From NCBI RefSeq assembly GCF_910592395.1, contig NC_088310.1, positions 7,633,501 to 7,697,500 on the forward strand: 64,000 nt of DNA. The letters run 5' to 3'. Within the stretch, counting starts at the first letter, position 1; each line of letters opens with the position of its first letter. This DNA is from Lineus longissimus. Its lineage: Eukaryota > Nemertea > Pilidiophora > Heteronemertea > Lineidae. The notes under the pieces are model-generated. The model saw only the letters and a list, made by a program, of their open reading frames with translations. It was not told the origin of the DNA and made no database searches. The translations under genes were made by a program, and so were the position numbers. This document shows, piece after piece, positions 1 to 12,457 of the stretch.

Positions 1-3000
1 GCCGTCTTCATCTCACTCCCTTTAGTGCCTGGAAAATGAATATTATAGGTCAACAGGGATGCTTGAATAACTGTCCTTGAGCAAGACACTTAACCAAACT
101 TGCTTCCCGAACTGCTTTATAGATGGGTACTCATTTGGAAGAGATTGTCCATGTGAGTCAATGTTTAGAGAGGAGCACTGGATGGAACTGGAATGTGATA
201 CTGAAGGTATACTCAGAGAATCAGCATACGTCTCTAAAAAAATATTTGGTTGAGAGCTGAGTCAACTGGGACATTATTCTCTCTACATGTATAAACAATA
301 TTCGGCGATTGTAATGTGAGTAGGAGGAAACCGGAGACTCCGAGGAAACATACGCTGTCAAAGAGAGTCGCCCTCTCCTTTGCATGAGTTTACCAGACTG
401 CAGACCTGGGATCTCAAGAGGTGACCGACGCTGATGTTTGCAATGAGCCACTCAGACAGCCCAACGTCCGCATACAAGACTTTGGTGAAGACAGGGACTA
501 AGAGGAGCTCTCAAAAACAAATGATAGGCCTACAATAACACATACCTATTACGATCAGAAATGGTTGTTCAGCAACTCGTCTCGCTGGTCCTAGATTTGA
601 AGGGCCTCTCTCATGTTTCAAATCATCAAGAATACAGAGCGTCCATTTTCCTGAAAGTATGCATAGGTCACTTTACAACAAGGACAAAGAATAGGTCAGA
701 TTGTGGAAATGACAAGTTGGAGACCAGAGACTGTGATTGAGAGATTTTCCTGTCTGTGTTTGCTGAGGGATGTTCCACTTCAAATTGCCCAATGCCATTG
801 ATAGCAGATACAACCCGAATGGGAATTGGCCACTTGCGACAAAAAGGGTTGAATAATCAATTCTTATGTCAACAATTAAACGAAAATCCATCTTACCCGA
901 CTTCAAACAGAATTCGTCAGTACCATCTGACTCGTGCCATTCAATATCTTGACCATCAATCGTAAGTTTGAGCTGTTTCCATGACAATGGTCGAACAGAC
1001 GAACCTCCAATAGAAAATCTGGCAACATTCGCTGTTTCCAAAGAAGCGTCATGAACCCTCAGAACACCCTGAAAGTATCAACGAGAAAAGTATTTGTATA
1101 TCCGAGTATCAACACAACGGCAATGTTGAAATTTGTAGTCAGTGCATGTTTACGTAATTTTCAAATTCAATCACAAATTTCAAATTGTTCCTGAATGGTG
1201 TAGGCCTTTTCGACTTGAGTGGAAAAGCCTCACCTTGATCGTACTAATCCGAAAGGGTGTTGTCTGCTGCAGTATCTTCAGTCCATTCAGACTGCCACCA
1301 AATGCTGGATTGATCACAGATAAAGTGAAAGACTTGTCCTCATTTGCTGCCTTTGAATATTTAGACTCAGTATCAAGTTTCTGATGCTCGCGATGAAGTC
1401 TGACAACGCCGAGGGTAAAGTCTCGCAACTTTGGGTCATTTACGGCACCACCGTCGTTCGTCTGCCTGAAGAAAAAGCGCCGTTTTAGATGGTCAGGGCC
1501 ATTTTGCTCACCTACCTCACAGATAGGTAATCGATTTTGATTTTAGCCACCTGGTGGCCAAACAGGGAATCAAAGTGGACTGAAGTCTCATTACATAGGG
1601 CTACCTATAAACCAAATTTCAAGTCGATAGCTCCAGTAGTTACAAAACGTGCCTAGGTCAATATACAAACGACAACAACACTGCCATTGACGAGCGCTAG
1701 ATAAGCTCACCTCTCAGAAAGGTGAGCTATAAAGCAGACGAGACAATGACCATCCTATTTCTTACCACGTGTCCCACCACCAATGCTCTTTCCCTGCCAG
1801 CTCAGTGTAGGTGACATTCACTTTGTATTCATTCAGTATGCGGTACATACGGCGAACAAAGTAGGGATGGACGGTCCTGTCCTTTGCTCCTATTCTTAAT
1901 AACACTGGAACATCCTGGAAGGGAAAATGTCAAATATCCAGTGGTCGAGTGATAACTTATATGATTATTCAGTTACTAACGGTTACTTCCAGCCCGGACC
2001 AATCTAATCGTCAAACATCTTTTCACTGAAGACCAAGATAGGTTTGTGTTAAAGCAATGTCAAGTCGGTGCTGCTGAATTGCTCAGAATGATGGCAAAAC
2101 AACTAAGGATGAACAAACTGTCAGTATCCACAATAGTAAAGGTGCCTGCAGGATCCTTGGGGCGTTACCTGTATGTTTGAGACATGTCTGTCCGCATCGT
2201 TTTCTGTAATACAAGCCTCCAGGATGGTCTTCACGGCTGGGTCGGTGTGGCTCGTGGCTATATCATGCCTATAATTAGATATTAACAGTAGAACCTCTCT
2301 ATTAAGGACATCCCTGGTACTGACAAAACACTATCTCCAATTAAGAGGTGTCTGATTACAGAAGTCAAATTCAATGGAAATGACCAATATGGGATCAAAC
2401 GCAGTGTCCTTAATGAAGAGGTTGTTCATTATAGAGAGGTATTCGCTCAGGCGGTTCCATTGCATTACATTTGTAAAAGTGGTTATATTGAAAAAAGTAC
2501 ACCAGACAAGCTAATAATGAGCAAAAGTAGCCTACAGATTATCATATTTTGACTTGGTCTTTCATACACAGAAGGTATATGCTCAAAGGGTTAATGTGGA
2601 ATCAATTGGTCATAATTGGGACCAGCTAAGAAAGCCAACAATCTGCACTACTACTTAAAGTAAATGCTATCAAGAAGGCAACATACATGAAAAATAGATT
2701 GCTGTCTCCATATTCCTCTTTCTTGATCCACCCAGCCAACGATATCAATCCTAGAGCTCTATCTGGAAAGTGTGTTCCGAGGTGCCAAGCCCCATGTCCT
2801 CCCATTGAATGTCCTGAAAAATGGTTACAATGGTCACAGAAAAAGTAAAAAATGCCATTGGCTTCTGATGCCAAAGGGCCAAACAGGATATATGTAGGAA
2901 AGTATTTTTCATTATCACCAGAAATCTTTATTTCTCCCAGAGGATTGCAACATCGTCATTAGCAAGCCATTCATACTAGAGAACACCTACCTGCAAATAT

Positions 3001-5782
3001 AACATGCTGAGCAGACGCCTTCTGTTTGATCCATGAAAGACTGTTGGTTAATGCAGCTAACTTTTCAAGGGCAGTCATGGCAGTCAGAGCACCTGGACCC
3101 TCCCAGTTGTGTGCCCCATGCCTGCAAAGGAAGGAATTCTTTAGTTTTAGAATACGTCATTGCTATGAAGTTACGTATGACACCAGGGAACAACCAAGTC
3201 ACAGATGTCCATCACAGCATTTGAACCTGATGATGTGGTTCTGACACCGTCCTTAAATATGCTAGAGGGGTATCTATACCACATGTTTGTCACAGGATCA
3301 ATGCCTCGTGTTTAGACAATGTAGTTGAACTTCCAATAGAGGACATCACTGTCAGCAGGACACACTCTCTATTAACGACAGCTTAATTTGGCCCAAAAAA
3401 GGTCATTTCTACACCTCTGACCTCTGCAATCAGGACACCTCTTGATTATGGAGAGTATTTGTTAGTCCAAGAGGTGTCCTGGATAGACAGATTCTACTCA
3501 AAGTGAGAATTATCACGTTACCAGTACCTTGTTGGGGCCAGCGTCCAAATTCCATCAAGACCAAACACATAGTTGCCATCCTTCATGTACTTGTAACTGT
3601 CTGCTTGATTCTGAGCTGGGACGCTCGTTCCGTGTAATGTGAGAAGTGTTGGACAGATGTCGCTATCACAGTCGGATGTCGGGTGAATCGCCGCGGCGTG
3701 CTGGACTGATCCGTCGTGATCAACAAACGTGAAAATAAACGACTGGTCTAGAGTACGACAACGGAGGGTCACTGAAATCAGTTTCTGTCCCAAAGATGTA
3801 ACCAGGTTTAGTTTTAGCTGAATATCTGAACAGGGGTTGATAATCTTGTCCACATTTGATAAGAGTCGAATAGAGATTGGTCTAACTTGTCCAGGGGCTA
3901 TTGAAAAATACTTCGCATCATCTAAAAGTTGTGCCTCAATGTCATTTCCTTGAGATTGGCTCAACACGGACACTCTAATCATCGACAACCATTTTTCCGG
4001 CGATAGGTTGACTATTTGCAACGAAAGGACATCACTGAATAAATGCCCATCGACTAGATCAGGGACGAGGAACTGATTTGGTATATTGAATTCATTTGCT
4101 GCTTGCTCGATGACACACTGGAATGCAATTTGAACTTTGGTCCGAAGCTTCACATAAATTGTATGAATACCTTTCGTGAGAGAGACAGAGTACCAATACA
4201 CTTCACGGCGATACACATCGCCCGTGACCGGTCGACTATCGATGTAAAATGTGTGCACGCCAAGGCACTGGAAGACTAAATTCAAATTGTTCTCGTTTAC
4301 GGCAAACTCACCGACTGCCCACCCCTGCCATTCGTAAATCGCTAACGAACCGATGGAATTCACCAAATCATTCCACTGCACTCCTTCAGGACTAATCTGT
4401 ACGTTTTCATTCTTGGCTCTCTGTTTGAGTACCGTCCATTTGACCTTTGCATTCGGAACTAACTCGGAATAAAATTTCTCTCCCTTCTTGTATTTCCTTT
4501 TTGCAACTTCTTGTATTCCTCCATAGAATTCTAAAGGATCGCCATCCAGTTCCATTTTACCTACTCCGAACGGACCAATGAAATGCCACTGTTGAACGAA
4601 CTCGGAAAATCGTCCGTGAAGTTTGCTCGCCTGCTTAAAACTGTTGTTGATAAGCGATGAGGCAGACCGCTGCTGTTTGTAGCATTGCGCCAGGACGCAC
4701 CACGCCCATCTGTCAGATGTTTTGTCTTCCAAATATTTTATCAGACATGGGATCATTTTGTCACACTGAAAATGAAGAACAGACGTGAGAAAGAAAGAAC
4801 TCAAGTATTAAAGGGGTAGGCCATTCATATTATTTTACTGTTGGGTCGGGAAAATAGAAATGCAGTTATACACAATGCTGTAGTGCAGTAGTCATTATTA
4901 TGCATAAGAATTCGCTGAACCTTGGTATTTATAATAGTTGTATATCTGTCTTCACCGACACTGCCAAAATTTATATTTAGTATGTATTTCCACAAAAATA
5001 AACATAACCTTTGAGTAATATTTGCATGAACGACATACCTTTCCTATAAGTCTATTATGATCGATGGTTTTCAATGATAAAGTGGTCAGGGCACAACGCA
5101 ATCCTTCCTTCTCCATCCTCTTTGACTCTTTCTCCAGCAGCTCCGTGGAGGATTTCTGAAACGAATTGAGGCCGGGATCAAGCGCAGGGCTAGGGACAAA
5201 CCCCCTTCGTACCCTTGACCTCATGCCCTCAATCATTTCTTTATATTTCTGGCCCTATTTGAAGTTGCCCTTAAATAGACTATGAGGCTCTTGACTTCGC
5301 GAAGTCAGAACAGAAACTGATTCCATCTCACTAGTTTGCCAATGCCAAGCTAAAATGGCATGGTTTGGTCTATGGGCGGGCAAACAACCAGAGACAATGT
5401 CACAATCAAGTCATGCCAACAAGTAGAGACAATGTCACAATCAACTTTCACTGGACAGCAAGGACGGACAGCTGTCTTCCACTTGTAGCTTTTCAAACAG
5501 GAGAAGAGAATGAGTCTTCAACCTGTCAGTCTCTGCTTTGTCACTTGGTGTCAGTTTTGAGTAGTTGTTTGGGATTTGGATATGGGGAATAGCAGTTTAC
5601 ACTGTAATACATTAAGTGTGTACACTACACATGCTACAGACTATACACAAAGTAGTTATTTCAAGGTGCCTTACCAGTATCTTACTTGACATTGATGCAC
5701 ATAAAGGATAGATAGTCATTAGGACTAGGATGCTATTAACTATGTGCACCAACTGTAACATCCTGAACCCAGTCATTTCCAT
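1..5782 (-). CDS. Alpha/beta hydrolase, prolyl oligopeptidase (S9)-like, secreted; 3' end outside window
   Basis: Exons in transcription order: 5782-5675, 5254-5039, 4765-3528, 3121-2991, 2813-2687, 2268-2169, 1914-1766, 1465-1234, 1068-897, 650-546 and 28-1 (continuing off the edge). All junctions are GT-AG and keep frame, giving about 868 codons so far. Exon 1 starts at an ATG in GCCATGG context and encodes a signal-peptide-like segment (hydrophobic LVHIVNSILVLMTIYPLCA). Residues about 110-520 form a large region with tryptophan-rich beta-sandwich character. The hydrolase core follows: GHSMGGHG nucleophile elbow (Ser about 567), the Asp in IGAKDRTVHP (about 652) and the His in GKEHWWWD (about 684). 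This triad order is typical of S9/esterase folds. The substrate is unknown. The acceptor of exon 2 (5255-5256) has a weak pyrimidine tract, so the signal-peptide exon is the least certain join; otherwise translation could begin at the ATG at 5236. Introns carry MITE relics and a repeat-element tail. Confidence 0.8.
71..150 (+). repeat. SINE-like conserved block
   Basis: The stretch reading cttgagcaagacacttaacc, then aaacttgcttcccg, resembles the central domain of V/Deu-type SINEs. A related block lies at 11340-11510 on the other strand. It sits in the last visible intron of the hydrolase gene. Neither end could be placed. Confidence 0.4.
1500..1730 (+). repeat. 3' fragment of a dispersed element ending in a hairpin
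   Basis: Lies in the intron between hydrolase exons 1914-1766 and 1465-1234. It ends with a perfect 9-bp hairpin (agctcacct at 1704-1712, aggtgagct at 1720-1728) followed by ataaag. The stretch before it (tcgatagctccagtagttac, then aaaacgtg) parallels the corresponding part of the element at 29.8-32.2 kb (ctctaggtcttacggttac, then aaaatgtg), so both appear to belong to one family. Confidence 0.45.
2286..2442. mobile_element. Degenerate TA-type MITE copy
   Basis: Begins cagtagaacctctctattaa and ends with attatagagaggt, matching the ends of the intact copy at 7577-7754 with many substitutions. Lies in a hydrolase intron. Confidence 0.5.
3320..3500. mobile_element. Degenerate TA-type MITE copy
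   Basis: Contains ccaatagaggacatcac, ctctctattaacgacag and a terminal attctactca, which correspond in order to the intact copies. Lies in the hydrolase intron 3122-3527. Confidence 0.45.
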
Positions 5783-7574
5783 GGCAACAGGCAAAGCTGC
5801 AGGGTGGCACTTTATTCAGTGGAGACACCTATGAGAAGGAAGTAGCACTGAAAATCACAGATATTTCAGGCTGGTGTTGAGCTCCCCTTGTGAGAGAGTC
5901 GAATTTAAATGGGCCACCTTATACAATTGGGCACATTGTAATAAATTTCAAGTCGTCTTCATAAACAGGGGGACATCTTACAGCAATCATCTGCAAGACA
6001 CTTCCTAACTCAAATGAACTTTTATGTCGCATCAACAAGAAAAAACTCAATTTACCAAATAATAATAATTTATTATCACCATATTAATGTGAAATAAAAA
6101 CAAAGTGAAAAATCAGTAGCTACATGTACATCACAAAGTCACAAAATGCATATTTTATAATTGGTCCATATATAGATAGTAAGGGCGCATGAAATTGCAC
6201 AGTTCCAGTCAAATAAAGTCACGATCTGGGGGCATCCGTTGATGATACGGCGTAAATGGTGGGCTAAACTCATAAAAGCCCGATACCCCTGGTTTCTCAA
6301 TATACTTTCTTAACAATAATGTTCACATTTGTTCGAATGTTCTCGCAACCATTGGGCAATACTGTTCAATTCACACTCACAAGTGGGCCACATAATATTG
6401 CCCGAGGAAGAACATGTTCAACTAAACACATGCACTACATTAGCAAACAAAATCCTCACTCAAAACTACATGTACCTTTACCTCTCTAGTTCAAGTGTCC
6501 ATGACACTGATTTGTAAATGACAGAATAAGTTAAAGGCCCTTCCCAACTACGTCACTTCTAAATTCATCAGTACCAGGTGTACAAGTATGCATCAAAACA
6601 ATTACATTGGACACCAAGTGGCCTCATAAAGAGTACAATGTGCGCAAGTGGCCTCAGGATTTGAAAACAAATGAGAGATTTAAATCACTTTTTTAAAATC
6701 ATTTTATCACAAAAAAATCCACATTTATCATTTTTCTAATTCAGTTGGTTGTGCGAACTTGATTAACTTAAATGACAAAACTACAATGTAGATATATGAT
6801 TGAAACTCGGTCATCAAAATACTACTGTGGGCATTGTTATCAAAATGCATTAATATGCATTAGTTAACTAATAACTATGCTTTGTTTTTCATTAGCACCA
6901 CGCTGAAAAAAAATTAACAAACAAAAGTTAAAAGCCTATTAGAATTGTGCAAATTATACATATTCATGTAAAAAGATTGGAATATAAATTAGCACACTTC
7001 GTTGCATACTAATAATTTCAACAAAGATCTCATCATTTGGCAGAATAAGATAAAGTGCCGCTAGAAAATGGACTGTATACCGCAAAATCTTGCGTCTTCT
7101 TTTTCATGAATTGAAATTATTCATTATTAAAGGGGGACTATAGGCAGGAGCAGAGGGGCTAATTTGGCCATCTTCATGTGACTAACATACACAATAAGGG
7201 CCCTTGTTCATGTCAGACTCAGCACTAAGTGTATTCCTCGTACAAACGTGAATCATTTTGACATACTGTGAGCCTATTGGCGACTTCATGTACTTTATCT
7301 TGCCTGCCTAGCTGCTGCCTATATTATCCCTTTAAAGCCATGAAAATGAAACACCAGTATACATACAGTATTAGATTTGAGGCAAGATATGACATTCAAG
7401 AGAAAAGTAGGGAGCGTTAAAAGTCCAAGCGGAGGAGAGTTCAAAACATGTAGATCACACAAATATCATCTTTGAGGAGAGACAATTTTTCCCTTATACA
7501 TGAAAAAAATATAACAGCCACCTGGCACTCCATTATTTTTAAACTGAAGGAGAAAATACATTCAATTTCGCATG
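5783..7574. other. AT-rich intergenic DNA upstream of the hydrolase
   Basis: No coding exon with acceptable splice sites was seen on either strand. The 5' flank of the hydrolase gene is here, but no clear TATA or initiator element could be assigned. Confidence 0.4.
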
Positions 7575-7576
7575 TA

Positions 7577-7754
7577 CAGTGGAACCTCCCTTAGCGGACA
7601 CCTCTCTATAAAGGACAACCTCTCTATTAAGGACACTAGTTTTGGTCCCAAATTGGTTGTTTCCATTAATTTCGACCTCTCTTATCAGGACACCTCTCTA
7701 TTAAGGACAGCATTTGTCAGTCCCAAGGGTGTCGTTAATAGAGAGGTCCTACTG
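7577..7754. mobile_element. MITE with TA target duplication (mariner-type)
   Basis: A 178-bp unit flanked by TA on both sides (7575-7576, 7755-7756). It starts CAGTGGAACCTC and ends GAGGTCCTACTG, near-inverted termini of about 12 bp. The interior repeats cacctctctataaaggacaa and ctctctattaaggacac. The TA duplication and CAGT termini fit Tc1/mariner-derived MITEs. No coding capacity. Confidence 0.7.
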
Positions 7755-7756
7755 TA

Positions 7757-9626
7757 TTTAAAAATTGTATAACTGAGTGACTATACTGTCTCTCAGTGCA
7801 TCGAAGCATACCCAATCGAACCTCAATCTTGAATACATTCAGGCAACCCCGATGTCTCGATTGTCACTTCAAAGCGGTTGTTCTTTTCATTGATTTTTCT
7901 CACTAGGTCGATCAAGCCACGTCAAGGCCATCATGCAACCCAGTTTTAAAAGATTAACTGCCATTTTGTGCTGGCAAACGAATCTGGTATGTTGTCTCGA
8001 TACACCCTGTATAAACTCATAAGTTAAAATGTGCATTTTTTTACAAAGCAAACAATAAAATAGTCATTGTTCATATCATACTAAGCGGAGTTTTCTCTTA
8101 CACCTCACCATAACATTTCACTGAATGTATATATGTGCTTCAATGCATTCGGATTGATTAAACTTCTGAATGACTGTACATCTTGTGTATGCATTAAATC
8201 TGCTAGCATGCACCTGCTGCATCCATCAATAGTTGTGATTGTCTGTGAAAGTTACAAACGTACAGAAAATGAGGAATATTCTATTCGAATAATGACTATG
8301 TGATATCATGTGCCATTAAAAGTTGGAATTCTGACAAAGGATAATATCAATTGATCTTTAGTATGCTGTTGGCCAGGCCCCAAGAGTAAACTTGGCAGCG
8401 ATATTGATCAATATTTCTAGTAATAGCTTTCATTGAGTTACACATGTTGAAGCACTGTGAACTATATATACTATTGAACTAAATGCATTATTTTTAACTT
8501 TAAATTTGAACAACTTTTGGCTATGGAAATCTACACGACTAGAAAGAGGAAATGCTACTGTTGACCTTTAGGAGTTGACGACCACTGTATAAGGGTAAAT
8601 CAGCAAGCTGGTTTAGTAAACATTTCAGAAACCAATCACTTCAATTATTACTGGTGCAATCTTACACCAGGGATTTTTAATATTATTAGGTATTGCCCTG
8701 GCCCCAACTTAAAGGGGATCTGACGGTTTTGGGTTAAAACGGCCTTTCCTTAGCTTATTGTTCACATTATATTTATTAAAATACAAACACAAAAATCTTG
8801 GGGTGCTGGTTAATTTTACACTTTTTGGGTGTATTAAAGCAAGTTACACACATTTCAGAAGCTTAACATAATTGCAAATTTAAAACAGAAAGTAGCAGAC
8901 ATTGACCAGCAAAATAAAATAATACGTCTTTATGAAACATACATGTAAGACTTCTAGCAGTGAATTTTATCTTAAGTTTGTGCAAACACTGCTTCAGACT
9001 CAAAAATAAGCACACAATAATAATACTTTTAAGTGTATTTGTAGTGCCGAACTATGACACTTATCATTGCATCAGTACCCAGACTTTAGACTATAAATTT
9101 GGTAGCCAGCTGGAATTATACACCAAGGGATATATTGCACTCGATTTGCCTTAAAGGACAATCCTATTAACGCGTTATGTGCCATATACCAACATTTGAA
9201 GTTAACCATACCACAGCATTACCAACATTTGGGCCAAATGGAAAACTTAAATATTCAGTGTACCAAAAACCAGTCGCTCACTTCGTTACTTCTACATTCA
9301 TAATATGTTGCAATATTTCTGTAAAACAGAGTGCGGAATGCCCCAAGATCATGGAAAGTATAGTAGGCCAGTTACAGCAGAATCCCTTGAAAGATACTTC
9401 TTAGGCTGACAAATTTCGTCCTTGAGAAAAAGTAGTTTTGATTAGCGTTTAACGGCGCTGTGGAATTGAATGAAAATCACACTTAAATTACGACCAGATG
9501 CATGTCAGTTTTAGAGCAGACTTTAGTCTTTAACTACAGCGCACAAGTACAAATGGCAAAAACAGCTTCACTTGGAAGAACATGGCATGATGGAAATCAC
9601 CTTCAAAGATTCTTTGGCAATAAACA
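7757..9626. other. 3' flank of LPGAT1, no gene seen
   Basis: AT-rich sequence downstream of the LPGAT1 stop codon. It probably includes the 3' UTR. No conserved open frame, RNA gene or strong repeat was recognised. Confidence 0.35.
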
Positions 9627-12457
9627 TTAAAATATAAAAGAGAAAAAGTATCTAAATGCAGCATAGTGCACAGCAGACGAGAAGATGAACAAAAGATGTA
9701 GAGTGAATATCCATCGCTCATCTACTAGAACCTGCCGTGGACTTTCTAAAACTTTATTTTGTTCATGGCCCGGTGGAATTTTAGGATATTTTCCAGTATT
9801 ATAATACGCATCAAGAAGAGCCTCCTTTTCGACATAACGATCATACATCCACTTTGTGAGTCCTTCATTGTCGAGCGGAATTTCGTTAGCAGGGTAGACT
9901 CTGTAGTGTAATGCAAAGTCAATAGATCGCCCTGTTCCGATGGCAAAATCAGCAAAGTTCAAGGCTTTACCATTTGGGTAAGCAAACGTAAGATCAATGA
10001 TATACTTCAGGGAAGGTTTCATGGAATCTGCAAAGAATCAGATAGAAATGAAGAGAAGGATCTGATAGACTAGGAGAAGGAATTTATATTGTGAGTGTCC
10101 TTTAGTTTTTGAAAGCAATTCTGCCTCATAACCTGGTTTTTATAAATAGCATACGTTCAAACAACGAAGTTTAGCCATTTGTTTCATTAATTGCTGAAGC
10201 GATACTGCCAATTGACAGGTATAAGTGACTCCCCAACACGGTGATTCTGTCATTACAGTAGACATTAAAGCTACCCAAGACAAAATATCCCAATAGTTTT
10301 TCAGGAAAAATGACGAAAACTGACAAAAAATGGAGTAAAACTTACTTGACAGTTCAGGGTTAGGCCCTTTCCTGGTCTCTAAGTTTGGTGATAGCAAGTT
10401 AAGGAGGGTGTGCAGGCAGCCAACCCGCGGTAGAGTTACATGCTCCAGTACTGGCAGGTTACGCTCTTGTGCATATCTGAAAGAGGAGTGTCAATGTTTT
10501 TTTCTCAATTTATTTTAGGCTTAACAATTAGAAATTAACTTCCCATGCATAAAAGTCTAACACATGGTCGTTTCAGAGAAAACCTCATGATTTGGGTTCG
10601 TATACCAATCAAAGCTAAGTAACTTCTCAAGATGTAGCATCATAATATACTGCAAATCACTGCACAGGCATCTCACCCTACTTAAAGGGTAACTCGTGTC
10701 AAATTTCACCATATAATGTTTTAGCTGTTTTTGACAAATGACTACGTCACTTTCTCATAAATAGGTAAGGTTTTCGAATCGAAATGCACATTTTCTAGAA
10801 ATTGATGGTTTAATCCCGCCCGGACGGCTCGCTTCGATGCTGTTGAAATTGCGCTACGCCGACGACGTTTTCGTTGATGACGTCACAACATGAACATTTT
10901 CGCGGTCGCGGTGGTTTACATTCAGCGATTTTATAATGAATCTAATCAAAATTGGAAAATTTGAGCTTTATACATTTGTGATCAACAATTAAAAACGGAC
11001 GTATTTCAGCAAAGTTGTAAATCACATCATAGTATCACTTTAAGTCAAAAAGGAACAGCCTACCTCTGACTCCTAGCTCTTCTCTTGTACAGGAACCCTC
11101 CCTCTGGATACAATGTAATCCATTTCCTTTTCAGGGGCCAATAGTGATCCACGATGTGATCTGATAACTGTTTTGATTGGTCACCTCTGCTGTTTTTCTT
11201 ACCCTGAAATTAGACGGTTTCCAAAATAATTCGAACAAACTGAATGCTTCGAGTTTGAAAGTGAATGGTCATTCCTTCTTTGAGAAATCTGTTGACTGAC
11301 TCAAAGACAAGACAGAAACAAGATGTTAATTTTAAGTGACAATAGCTACATGTAGGTATCCGTTGGCTCCTGGGTGGAGAGAAGCAAGTAGGATTCAGTG
11401 CCTTGCTCAAGAACACAAAGACAAATTGGCAGTGATCCCTCAGAGAGGCTAACCCACGACCACCTTATTCTAAGCTGGCACTCTCATCACTATGCCACTG
11501 ATCTCCGAAACCCAACACAGGCAGCATGAAAAATGAAAACTGACCTGTGCAATGAAGAAATCTCGGTGACACTGAGAAATCCATCCGAAATTTGAATATT
11601 TGAAATCTCGGTCAATGATCCACAATTTATCATTGATGACCGACCCCTTGTCTATCAACGCATACATCAGTGCCGGGACATCACACGTACTCTGGTGATT
11701 CACTAGCATCAACGTCTCTCTGTCAAGACACTTCGTGATGTCGTCTCCGTACTCAATAACTGGAACGGAAGAAAAAACAACCTGTTATTTCAGCAGTCGA
11801 AAGTAGAATGTCGTATGTTATAGATGTTTTGTGATCTAAACATATTAATGGCTTTCACTCACGCAAAGTTAAATGAGAAATTTGTCAATATTCATGTATT
11901 TCACGAGAAAATGAAAAGAAGTAGATGTTTTCTTTTTAACGTCCGATATCATGACCTGAATTTTTGCTGCGTTCCTCGACCATGTCTAGTGCTGCACTCT
12001 TACACAGGAGTTCTTGCTATTCATCCATCTATCCATACTTGATCCGATTAAAGAAAGTCTGATCGGGGGTAACTATTTGATTCATCTATCATCATCCCAC
12101 ACTGATAACTGTTGTCTTGAGATCACAAAAGTCAACTCATTCTGTGATTTCAAATTTTGTTTGTAATTTCGAAAATTGCTGGAAGCAATATATCTAGTAA
12201 GTTGCAAAATGAAAGCAAAGCTGTATCCTAGTAAACCAATACTCACTTCTATGACCGCACATCCAACCCCAGTATCCGACCATCGTCAGCAGCCATTTAT
12301 ACATAGTGCCCTCTATTAGCCAATACAACGACGGCTGGAGATACCGTAGTGGTTGAAAGGTAAGGATCCATAGCATATATGTTGGAATGCAATAAAAGTT
12401 ATTGACAATGATGAACAGTACCCGCAGGATATAGATCATAATTTTTGGCAACTCCAT
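9627..12457 (-). CDS. LPGAT1: LPGAT1: lysophospholipid acyltransferase 1
   Basis: Coding exons 12457-12247, 11759-11545, 11203-11064, 10476-10346 and 10027-9627 give 365 residues in one frame; vertebrate LPGAT1 is about 370. The enzyme is an ER membrane acyltransferase that transfers acyl-CoA to lysophospholipids (first described with lysophosphatidylglycerol). Visible family features: an N-terminal hydrophobic segment followed by FQPLRYL and YWLIEGTMYKWLL; the PlsC motif I NHQSTCD (His 92, Asp 97); motif III YPEGGF (Glu about 176); and a C-terminal RVYPANEIPLDNE block followed by a hydrophobic tail. The exon with the ATG begins only two bases upstream at an AG (12460-12461), so the 5' UTR is split. 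A candidate non-coding first exon ends at 13597 (CCGCCG|GTGAGC), back-to-back with fumarase. Confidence 0.9.
11340..11510 (-). repeat. SINE-like repeat in LPGAT1 intron
   Basis: Read on the minus strand it has a tRNA-like head (cagtggcatagtgatgagag, later gtcgtgggttagcctc, a weak B box) followed by cttgagcaaggcactgaatc, the conserved core also seen at 71-150. It fits a tRNA-headed SINE with a V/Deu-like core. The 3' end was not found. Confidence 0.5.

Noticed and set aside
360-520. Possible further hydrolase exon on the minus strand
   Set aside because: Frames here do not continue the phase-1 codon of exon 650-546 sensibly; the exon starting at 28 gives the expected Gly-Thr.
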